From NCBI GenBank assembly GCA_036936605.1, contig JAUPFV010000001.1:71939910-72003909 (forward strand): a DNA stretch of 64,000 nt, written 5' to 3'. The notes beneath the pieces are model-generated. The model made no database searches, was not told the DNA's origin, and saw only the letters and a program-made list of their open reading frames with translations. This stretch comes from Limnanthes douglasii subsp. nivea. Lineage: Eukaryota > Streptophyta > Magnoliopsida > Brassicales > Limnanthaceae. Made by a program: the position numbers and the translations under genes. The number at the start of each line of letters is the position of its first letter. Within the stretch, counting starts at the first letter, position 1. Positions 9,501 to 17,130 of the stretch are shown here, in pieces.

Positions 9501-11634
9501 TTCAACACGAGGACCGGCAACAAGAGCAACAACAAGGACAAGAAGAACAACAGCAGCAGCAACAGATAGCCTTGGCGAAGAGAGAAAGGCTAACTCAAGA
9601 GGTAGCACCTCAAGAGTCAGAACCTGTCCATCCCGGTGAGAAGACAGAACTACTCACCCAGGAAGGACCATGCTTAGAAGACAAAACCACTTCTTCGGTG
9701 GAACTTCAAAGACCAACGGTGCTGTCAGCAAAGACAGAATTGCTAAGCCAACGTCAAACTGTAGACCCGGTAACAAATCAACTCGCAGCTCCAGAGTCCC
9801 ACGATAACACAGTAGGTTTACATGATGCTTTTGTTGATGGTATTAGTACTCAAGTTTCACAGACATTTTTAAATGAAATTGATAATGTATATTACGATTC
9901 TATAATACAACGGTCTCTGGAGAACATGTCGGAGGATGACATTAATCATTTCTGCCGACACGATCCAGCCTCTATGCCGAACAAGTCAACGGCAGTGGTT
10001 GTCGCTGACCGTGCGGTAAGGCCTACTTATAATGCTTTCGCATAATAACATGTGACTTGTGGCAAATGCTTATTGGAGCATTACAAACAAATATCAGGGT
10101 AGGATGCGAACTGTTCGGGGGAACCTCGAATAGTTCGCACCCTACCCTGATAGATACTTATAAATTTATTTAACTGCTACCTTACATTTCGCAGCCTAAG
10201 CTGCGAACTGTTTGGAGTAGTTACACTTATAATCACTGACGCCCTCTACTTTTTGTTTCATACTAAGCTCGAGAAGGTTAATGAGATAGAGGAGCCAAGT
10301 TTTGCGCTACTGACACAAACGCAGCCTGAAGTGGAAGAGGAAGAAGAAGAGTTCATAATAACAATGCGGGAACCGCCAGTAGTAGAATACAGCGACTGGC
10401 CAAAGAAAACAAAAGTAACTGACCTTATCGATGTGGCAGAATACCACCAAATACAGTTGGTTAAAGCCTACGAGAGCGACACACCTGATCCAGTGGTATG
10501 GCAGTTACCAGAGTCCAAGTTTACATACGGAATCAGGGTGCAAACGAGTGATGTCATGGCACTACCTTTAGAACTGGAGCTGGACGTAAAGGTATCCAAT
10601 TGTCAACCGATTCTATTTTCAATGTTTCAAATATGTATTCTATATTTAACATAATGTTTCAATGTTAGGTTATCGATGCTTGGATTCGAAAGATGCTTGA
10701 AGAAGCAAACTACAAAGTCCCATGCACTAAAGCTATTGGAGAGTATCACGACGCCGTACTGATTTCGGGCATGGCTACGGTAAGTTTAGGTCAGGTAAAT
10801 TAAACAAAAGTTCAGAAAATATTCTTATTTTAATATACTTTTGCTTGGATGCAGCATCAATTGAAAGCAGGCTGGCCAGTAGAAAATCTTGTGGACATGG
10901 CTTTTAGAATGGCGCGCAAAAATGCCAACATCATCTTTGTTCCACTGTGCACCGAGCAAAAGGACAATGCAAACCACTGGACGTTGCTCGTCATCGATAT
11001 CGACGGCAGGACAATTTCAAACTACAATTCGCTTCTGCCTAGGCTTCATGGCACAGACATGACCACAAGGACACCTGCAAAACTGGTAAAATATTCCAAA
11101 CTATTAAATTTAAGTATGCAAGATGCGAACTGTGTTCTGGTATGCTGCGAATTGTGTACAAAAGTTGTTTTCGCAGACTGTCTATAATCCAATTCGCAGC
11201 CTGTCTATAACTCAATTCGCAGCCTATCTATAACTCAATTCGCAGCCTGTCCACAACACAATTCGCAGCCCGTCCATGTTGGATTGCCTGTCATATAATT
11301 CGCAGCCTGAGGATGCGAATTGTATGTCACCAACTTTTTTTGTTTTTGTTTTTGTGAATATTCCTAACATTAATTACTATACACAGATCAAATATTTGTT
11401 GGATAGAGAATTCCTACCCAAATTTAATACAGGGTGGAAGGTGAAGGTGGAAAGAGGATTCCCACACAAAAGCGAGGCACCCTGGACTGTGGTGTCTTCG
11501 TCTGCCAATATGCAAGGGATATTATTCAGCATGGAACAGTGCAGAAAAAATACGATGCAGATATGGTAACTGCCTTCAGAAGAGAAATGTTCCATTTCTT
11601 TTTAAATGACAAAGACACCATCACATATGGTTGA
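6593..11634 (+). CDS. MULE-borne Ulp1-like (C48-type) gene, ten coding exons, possible VANC-like regulator; last exon frame-broken
   Basis: Predicted exons: 6593-7048, 7129-7398, 7481-7624, 7994-8440, 8521-8778, 9203-10015, 10268-10591, 10669-10779, 10855-11085 and 11387 onward. All nine introns are GT-AG and phase 0; the first nine exons are each a multiple of three (1,018 codons). Exon 1 has an alpha-helical N-terminal domain like the DUF1985-type domains of MULE Ulp1 proteins. Exon 4 has basic NLS-like stretches (KSKKRRR). Exon 6 is strongly Gln/Glu-rich. Exon 9 has the protease His (NHWTLLVID) but Asn where Asp is expected (YNSL). The Cys motif LDCGVFVC near 11485 lies in another frame from the start of exon 10. 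Without a change the protein ends at 11569 (about 1,078 aa). A weak acceptor giving an exon from 11455 would restore the Cys frame. SUMO-protease activity is therefore doubtful. Confidence 0.85.
7666..7911. repeat. TTCGCA motif cluster 2 (intron 3), with two perfect 20-bp palindromes
   Basis: About eleven copies in the 369-bp intron 7625-7993. TTCGCATCATATGATGCGAA occurs twice, at 7666-7685 and 7892-7911, and is its own reverse complement. A third, imperfect dyad with the same spacing lies at 7851-7870. Confidence 0.92.
8830..9165. repeat. TTCGCA cluster 3: tandem array of 53-bp units in intron 5
   Basis: Seven diverging copies start near 8830, 8886, 8939, 8992, 9045, 9098 and 9150, with a period of 53 bp (56 and 52 at the ends). 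Each unit has AGGATGCGAAATATG, an AAACTGGGGG block and ATATCAGGTC. The third copy has TGCAAA in place of TGCGAA, and the sixth starts AGAATGCG. The array fills most of intron 8779-9202. Confidence 0.92.
9203..9560 (+). repeat. CAA/CAG/GAA-rich tract coding for a poly-Gln/Glu segment
   Basis: In the frame of exon 6 this stretch encodes about 118 residues that are mostly Gln and Glu with HPQ and HPQPQ blocks. In the two other plus-strand frames it would read as Thr/Pro/Arg- or Asn/Thr-rich protein; the exon phase picks the Gln frame. It is likely an unstructured or self-associating region. Confidence 0.85.
10093..10207. repeat. TTCGCA cluster 4: 25-bp stem hairpin plus 20-bp dyad (intron 6)
   Basis: Arms 10093-10117 and 10127-10151 are inverted copies with about two mismatches around a 9-base spacer. 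Each arm contains one motif, here in the outward order TGCGAA then TTCGCA. A regular dyad follows at 10188-10207. The intron is 10016-10267. Confidence 0.88.
11123..11319. repeat. TTCGCA cluster 5 (intron 9)
   Basis: About nine motifs. Five are AATTCGCAGCC in direct orientation, the first four at spacings of about 22-30 bp separated by CTGTC/CTATC-type sequence. The last site pairs with TGCGAA at 11299-11319 with 9 rather than 8 bases between. Confidence 0.88.
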
Positions 11635-11723
11635 TTCGTGTATTGCTTCTAAATAAATTTGTTACTTGTAAAATACAGCTGTTGTAAATTTAGTTTTTTT
11701 GTTCATATTCCTTTCCTTATGTT

Positions 11724-11985
11724 TCGCATCATATCCTGATATATAATGGTTAGTTTTGAATATTCCTTATCTTATATTTAGTTTAGTTTTGAATATTCCT
11801 TATCTTATATTTCGCATCATAACCTGATATATAATGGTTGATTATGATCCTGGTATGTATGAACAGTTCGCAGCATACCCTGATATATAATGGTTAAAAC
11901 CACACCGTTCGCAGCCTAACTTATATCAAATAGTTCGCAGCCTAACCAGATAGATGTTTATCACTACACACCCAATTCGCAGCCT
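11724..11985. repeat. TTCGCA cluster 6, between the Ulp1-like gene and the small acidic gene
   Basis: About six motifs, three of them followed by CCTGATATATAATGG. A short direct duplication (TTTTGAATATTCCTTATCTTA) accounts for part of the spacing. The cluster lies downstream of the Ulp1-like stop and upstream of the TATA box at 12164, so it could act on either gene. Confidence 0.85.
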
Positions 11986-12163
11986 GGTGCATAAATAAAA
12001 AATTCAAAATATAAAAATCAAGAATACGAACAGGCTATGGCGTATGCCTTGGTAAACGTTTTCTCCATTGAGCACACAAAAAACTATCTAATCACGTACA
12101 GAACAAGCTTTCCCATTAATTTCTGATTGGACATGGAGGCTATGTAATGATTACCTCCTTTCC

Positions 12164-12172
12164 CTATAAATA
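12164..12172 (+). promoter_or_regulatory. TATA box of the small acidic-repeat gene
   Basis: CTATAAATA lies about 104 bp before the ATG at 12276. The leader contains a short direct duplication of CCAGAGGCTATTTT. Promoter function is inferred. Confidence 0.55.
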
Positions 12173-12275
12173 ACACTAGTAAACCAGAGGCTATTTTAAA
12201 ACAAACTACACATTTTGCACCAGAGGCTATTTTTTAACAAACTCCTTTCCCTCTTCTCTTAGAATTCAAAAAGTC

Positions 12276-12797
12276 ATGTCTTTTTCCACCACCACAACCA
12301 CCACCTCAGTCTCAAATTCTGGTTCAATCGGTTCTCTGGGTGACTCCTGGTCATCCTTAACCGTGAACTGGAGTGATGACTTGATCATGCCAGCAGCACC
12401 ACCAAACAGCCCAGTATCTGTTTTTGGGTTAGACATATATGATGACTACTACTCAGCTGACTCACAACCATTGGAAGTTGTTCCACAGCTTGCTGCTGAA
12501 CCTCAGCCAGAACAGGTTCCTGCTGCACCTCAGCCAGAAATGGTGCAACCTCAGCCGGCAGAGGTTAAAAACAACAAAAGGAAGAGGGAATACGAGGCTG
12601 GTCCATCGAGGACAAAATTTTTAAGCATGATGGACGTTGATGTTGAAGCTGAGGATAAAGAAGAACATGCGAAAGATGTTGAAGCTGAGGATAAAGAAGA
12701 ACATCACAAAGATGTTGAAGCTGAGGATAAAGAAGAGAAAGAGAAAGAGAAGGAGAATGAGGAAACAGTTGGTGATGAATCGTCTACCAACTGCTAG
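12276..12797 (+). CDS. Small acidic, repeat-containing MULE protein of unknown function, 173 aa
   Basis: One uninterrupted exon starts in a favourable context after a TATA box. The N-terminus is Ser/Thr-rich (a run of six Thr). The middle is Pro/Gln/Glu-rich (QPEQVPAAPQPEMVQPQPAE), then comes a basic NLS-like NKRKRE. The C-terminal third is a threefold 12-residue acidic repeat (DVEAEDKEEHAK type) running into Lys/Glu-rich sequence. There is no enzyme motif. It sits between the Ulp1-like gene and the transposase inside the transposon, so it is either an accessory gene of the element or a captured host fragment. It occupies the position where some MULEs carry a third gene. I do not recognise the family. 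Confidence 0.7.
   Translation: MSFSTTTTTTSVSNSGSIGSLGDSWSSLTVNWSDDLIMPAAPPNSPVSVFGLDIYDDYYSADSQPLEVVPQLAAEPQPEQVPAAPQPEMVQPQPAEVKNNKRKREYEAGPSRTKFLSMMDVDVEAEDKEEHAKDVEAEDKEEHHKDVEAEDKEEKEKEKENEETVGDESSTNC
12639..12746 (+). repeat. Three tandem 36-bp units coding the acidic 12-residue repeat
   Basis: Units start at 12639, 12675 and 12711, each beginning GATGTTGAAGCTGAGG. The first unit contains the only TGCGAA I saw in coding sequence of the element, at 12668-12673, so that copy is probably coincidental. Confidence 0.92.
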
Positions 12798-12967
12798 AGT
12801 TGGTTTTAGTTTTTTGGTATACTGAAATGCAACTAAACAGCACCAAAAGCTTGTAGTGATGTGTGTAAACAGTTGTTAGTTTCTGGATATATTTTGTAAT
12901 CCTCCATTTTGTAATCCAAATATATTTTGTACATCATTTCCAACATTACTGAATGTTACTCATTTTC

Positions 12968-13590
12968 AACATTGCTGAATATCCTGGTATTTTATTAAAC
13001 AACAATTCGCAGCTTATCAAAAAGCAAATATCAGGACTCCTAACTGAACTCAATTCGCATCACAATTTTGTTCCTAATTCGCAGCCTAACATGCGAAACA
13101 ACATTGCTGAATATCCTGGTATTTTATTAAACAACAATTCGCAGCTTATCACATGACAAATATCAGGACTCCTAACTGAACTCCATTCGCATCACAATTT
13201 TGTTCCTAATTCGCAGCCTAACATGCGAAACGTAACATATGCTAAATGGTTCATCTGATTTACCAACGATTCGCATCCTGTTAAAATTTAACTTAATTGT
13301 TCATAGTTCGCATGTAATCCTGATAGATGTTTGTAGTCCAACTTGTAATCCTCCTTTCAGCCTTACTGAATATACTGTTATTTTTATTAAATAACAATTC
13401 GCAACTTATCACATGACAAATATCAGGACAACCTTAACTGAACTCCATTCGCATCACAAATATAGCCCTATTTCGCATCATACCATGCGAAACGTAAGGG
13501 TATGAACATGTTTGATGTGGTTTTACATATGATTCGCATCCTGTTAAACTTTCACATATTTGCATATAATTCGCATGTAATTCGAATGTA
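12968..13590. repeat. TTCGCA cluster 7 with 132-bp tandem duplication, between the convergent genes
   Basis: A 132-bp unit starting AACATTGCTGAATAT occurs at 12968-13099 and 13100-13231, with a more diverged copy at about 13360-13493. Each unit carries four TTCGCA-type sites. Dyads with 8-bp spacing lie at 13078-13097, 13210-13229 and 13472-13491. About sixteen sites occur in all. The cluster separates the 3' ends of the acidic gene and the transposase. Confidence 0.92.
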
Positions 13591-13644
13591 CAAATGTCTA
13601 GTTTGCTGTACAGAACAATAACTATTCAAAAAAAATAAATGTCC

Positions 13645-16180
13645 TTAAACTGGAACATCACAAGTCCTCCGGTTATGGCCTGATTTCGAACATCGGCCAC
13701 ACCTTAACTTCTTGGTTGAGATTTCTCCTCTAGAAGGGATTCGCTTTTTCTTAGGCCTTCCGGAGCGTCTCTTAACGTTCGGAGGCAGAACTTCAACAAA
13801 AGAAGGATCGTTAGCGCTGGACCCTTCGCCGAAATCAGTTAGAGCTGGTATGCTGAAAGAGTAACTTTCCCTGTAATTTTTAACCGTAAAGAAGGGTTCT
13901 ATTACAGTCAATGGATCTTGGTCAGTGTATTGTAATGCCGCTAGACCGTGAGCACATGGAAAACACTCTTGTTGCCATGATCCGCATGAACATTTGAAAT
14001 CCAACAGATTAACAACAGCCACAGGAGTCGAAAAGACTTCGAACACGGCGGAAGAGGACTTACGTACTACCCAACTTCGGCACATGTCAACATTCTGCTT
14101 TAGCTTCTTCTCGTACTCGGGAACCAAATTAGTACTCCAGCTGAGACCTTCTTCGTATCTCCGTGAAACCTGAGTCATAAGCAAGACTCTAATGCAATCA
14201 ATAAACTCAACAATTGGTAAGCCACAATATTTTTTGATCTGATTGTTAAACGATTCAGCTGCGGTAGAAGCCATAGAGCCGTATCGCTTCCCTTTTACGT
14301 AAGCCTGCGCATACTTTTCAGGGGGTAAATTTGCAAGAAAATCACTCATTCTCTGACCACCTTCACATAAAAAACCTGTTAGTATCTCTTTAAAAAGCTC
14401 TTGACTGGGAGCAAAAGCAAGACGGTGGAAGAAACTCAACATCTTTTTTTTATACTCCCTGTTAGAATGCTCCAGTTTGGCTCTCAAATTCTGCATGAGA
14501 TGGTAATAACAGTACGCATGATAGCAGTTTGGATACAAGACAGAAACAGCATTAACAATACCAGAATGACGGTCTGAAATAAATGTGATCTGGCGATCCA
14601 GCAAATGTGGTTTCAAACACCCCAAAAACCACATCCAATTGTCCCAATCTTCAATGCTAACCACAGCAACAGCAACAGGGAATAGTCCTGGAAAAAGGCA
14701 GATCAATTAAACACTACAACAGTATGCAAACGTTTAAAACTTGTAAACAATTCGCATGCTGTCACACACATTTCGCAGCTTGTCATGCGAAATGTGTGTA
14801 ACATTTTAATTGATCATGCAAACAGTTCGCATCGTGTTATGTGAATTCGCAGCTTGTGGAAACTTCAAATAATACCTAACTCAAGCTGCGATATAAGTAC
14901 AATTTATACAGCATAATACATATTTCGCAGCCTCAACTGCGAAATGTGAGGATCACAACCCTGCTTAATTCGCATCACATGCTGCGAATTATATCAGCAT
15001 TTTCACACAAAAACATCGTTCATTATTTAGATAAATGTAACTAACCGTTGTTTCCGTCCTTTGCTACAGCAGTGAGCAATGTACCCTTGTACTTGCCATA
15101 TAAGTGGGTTCCATCGACAAACAACATTGGACGGCATGAATGAAAACCACTAAGGGACGAACCGAATGCTACAAAACAGCGCTTGAATCGGTTTCCAGCT
15201 GACAACTCCAACTGGCAGTCTGAAGTAATATCCCGGCTCTTCAAGCGTTTGAAGTATCCGCTTAGTAAACTAAAAGAGCTTGAACTATCTCCAAAAACTC
15301 CCCTCCTAGCCTTCTCTAAAGCATTCCATGACAAACGATAAGAGATATCAAGACCGTAATCTTGTTTGACAGTCGATTGTATGGTTTTGGCTGTCAACGA
15401 ATGGCAAGTCCGGAGAGAATCCTGAATTTCCTCTGCAATCAAATCTGATGTCAAATGCCTGTGCCGCTTATGCTTATGCTTCTGGGAGAAAACAGGACTG
15501 CAAGTATGGTTCGGGAAATACTTCTTTATCGTCATAAGGCCGGTGCTTGAGTCAATAGATGCATAAACCCTCCATTTGCACCCGCTTGTGAGCTTATTTT
15601 CACAATAAGCAGTGATCTTATTTGTTGTGTTGTGCAGGTATTTGAAAGAAAAACCATGCTCTAACGCAAACTTGCACAAGGATAACCTCAGACCGGCAGC
15701 ACCTTCTTCAAAAGCTTGACCCACCCCTGTAATAGCATCAGCCCAACCAGCAGTAGCAAGTTGTTTTTTCCTCTGATCAGAGTTAACTAAACCGTTACTA
15801 CTCTCCCCGCTAACTATTTGATCAAGAGATGGTTCTACCAAAACCAAGCTACGCTCTTTACGCTTACCACTAGAGCTCTTATCAACAGAACTTTTATTAC
15901 CAGAACCCTTATCGAAGACGTGTTGTTCTATGAGAAAACTAACCCGTTTTAAACGCTCCAAATCAAGATATAACACCATTCCGACAAAATCACTCTGGTT
16001 ATTAAAGAAACAATTCTTGTGATCCCCACAGGAGTAAGTAATTAGGTACTCACCTGTGCCAAGCTCCTCCCACGTGTTCTCTACATAAGCTTGGATACTT
16101 TCGAAGCTTTCAAACTCCGTGAAAGGCACAATTGCAGTTTGGTGACCGTATTTAAAAATACAAACTCGTGATTTAGACAT
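13645..16180 (-). CDS. MuDRA-like MULE transposase, two coding exons, 725 aa, intact
   Basis: Exon 1 is 16180-15046 and exon 2 is 14687-13645; the 358-bp GT-AG intron is phase 1 and joins NN-G-LFPVAVAVV, a conserved block. Residues about 180-230 hold a MuDR-type zinc finger (CENK...CKW...HTC). The catalytic core follows: Asp near 356 (LFVDGTHLYG), Asp near 417 (ISDRHSG) and Glu near 523 (STAAESFNN), with spacings typical of MULEs. A CYYH motif lies between the last two. Near 610-624 is a SWIM zinc finger (CSCGSW...CFPCAH). The C-terminus has an AT-hook-like GRPKKKR and a CCHC knuckle (CGRCSKSGHNRRTC). No stop or frameshift is seen. It should cut and join the element ends in the nucleus. Confidence 0.95.
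14748..14988. repeat. TTCGCA cluster 8 (transposase intron)
   Basis: About nine motifs inside the 358-bp transposase intron, including 20-bp dyads at 14772-14791, 14924-14943 and 14969-14988. None is seen in the flanking exons. Confidence 0.92.
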
Positions 16181-16188
16181 CTCTTAAC

Positions 16189-16826
16189 CTGGACAATACA
16201 AGTTATTTGTTATTAGTCTAAAAAACTAGGTGCACAATATTTACGACTGCACCAAACAATTCGCATCATAAGGTGCGAATTGTGTATACCTACAACTATA
16301 TATTCGCATCCTGTCCTGATATTTGTAGGTAACAAAGTCCTGATATTTGTCAGTGGTCACAAAACTGTGCAAATTATTTACTGCACCATCAAACATTTCG
16401 CATCATAACATGCGAAATGTGTACATACATCGAGTAAATCGCATCCCGTCCTGATATTTGTGTTTATCTACATATATCATTTCGCAGTCTGTCCCTATAT
16501 TTCTATGTAACACCGGTCCTGATATCTGTTTCGAAATACAATACTATAACTGACCTAGCTCAGAAAATTAACGAAACAGATCACTATAACCAAAAGAAAC
16601 AGAGAAAAGCTCGAAATCAGGCAATGGCATCTAAAAACAGTAGACTAGAACCTATTCCAACAGAGAAAACGAATAAAAAACTTCGAAATCGGTAGGTAAT
16701 TACCTAAAAAGATCGCAAAACGATTACTTGTTAGCTACAAGATTTCAAAAAGTCGTGATGAACTCCTGTACGTATAAAACAAAGGTTAGACAGGTCTAAC
16801 ACAACAACTTACATAAAGAAACAAAC
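16189..16826 (-). other. Probable 5'-leader intron of the transposase gene
   Basis: On the minus strand a donor (CTTGAAG|GTTTGT) at about 16826 and an acceptor (TTGTCCAG) ending at 16189 bracket a 638-bp intron just before the ATG at 16180. This mirrors the leader intron of the Ulp1-like gene. It is inferred from consensus sites. Confidence 0.5.
16260..16490. repeat. TTCGCA cluster 9 (upstream of the transposase)
   Basis: About six motifs with 20-bp dyads at 16260-16279 and 16397-16416, intermixed with CCTGATATTTGT stretches. It lies within the probable leader intron. No motif was seen from here to the right end of the element. Confidence 0.88.
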
Positions 16827-16964
16827 CTTCAAGCAGATTCCGATCACCGGAAAATGTGATTTAAACCCAGCTCGTGGTGGTTAGTAGGGTTAGGTGGTTA
16901 GAGCGGCTAACAAATTCAAATCTTCAAAAAGCTAGAAAAAATAGAAAGAAAACAGAAAATAACG

Positions 16965-16973
16965 TTTATATAG
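16965..16973 (-). promoter_or_regulatory. TATA box of the transposase gene, at the inner edge of the right TIR
   Basis: CTATATAAA on the minus strand, in the context CCCACTATATAAACG, mirrors the left-end TATA context. This suits promoters firing inward from each end, as in maize MuDR. Function is inferred. Confidence 0.6.
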
Positions 16974-17005
16974 TGGGTTAAGGGTAGTTATGGTATTAAA
17001 ATAAA

Positions 17006-17121
17006 GTTAGGTTGTTAGTGACAATAAGGTAGTTGAGATGGGTATTAAGTAACAATTGATCAAACCTTGGGTGGTAAGTGACAATTGAATAGTTGAGTGG
17101 GTACTTTAAGTACAATTTCCC
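17006..17121 (-). repeat. Right terminal inverted repeat of the MULE
   Basis: Read on the minus strand from 17121 it begins GGGAAATTGTACTT, then TACCCACTCAACTAT and GTTACTTAATACCCA, matching the left end in order. Similarity fades gradually after about 100-130 bp. Confidence 0.88.
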
Positions 17122-17130
17122 ATTCATCTA
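17122..17130. repeat. Right 9-bp target-site duplication of the MULE
   Basis: Exact copy of ATTCATCTA at 5662-5670, directly after the last base of the right inverted repeat. Confidence 0.93.

Larger units (their letters stand above)
5671..17121. mobile_element. Complete Mu-like DNA transposon (MULE) with transposase and Ulp1-like gene, 11,451 bp
   Basis: The unit is bounded by perfect 9-bp duplications and by degenerate inverted repeats. It holds three genes: an Ulp1-like gene read from the left end (plus), a small acidic-repeat gene (plus) and a MuDRA-like transposase read from the right end (minus). The last two are convergent around 12800-13640. MULEs that carry Ulp1-family genes are known in plants (Kaonashi-type and VANDAL-type elements). 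The transposase frame is uninterrupted with catalytic residues present, so the element may be or recently have been autonomous. Nearly all its non-coding DNA is seeded with TTCGCA motifs (see the repeat entries). Confidence 0.93.

Noticed and set aside
9184..9639. Long Thr/Pro/Arg-rich open frame (plus) and Leu/Val-rich open frames on the minus strand at 9143-9608
   Set aside because: They are alternate readings of the CAA/GAA-rich exon 6. The splice sites at 9202/9203 and 10015/10016 and the phase-0 pattern select the Gln-rich frame.
6377..16490. The TTCGCA arrays as a CRISPR array or a satellite
   Set aside because: No constant long repeat with unique spacers; the constant part is 6-8 bases with a fixed dyad gap, confined to a plant transposon with introns.
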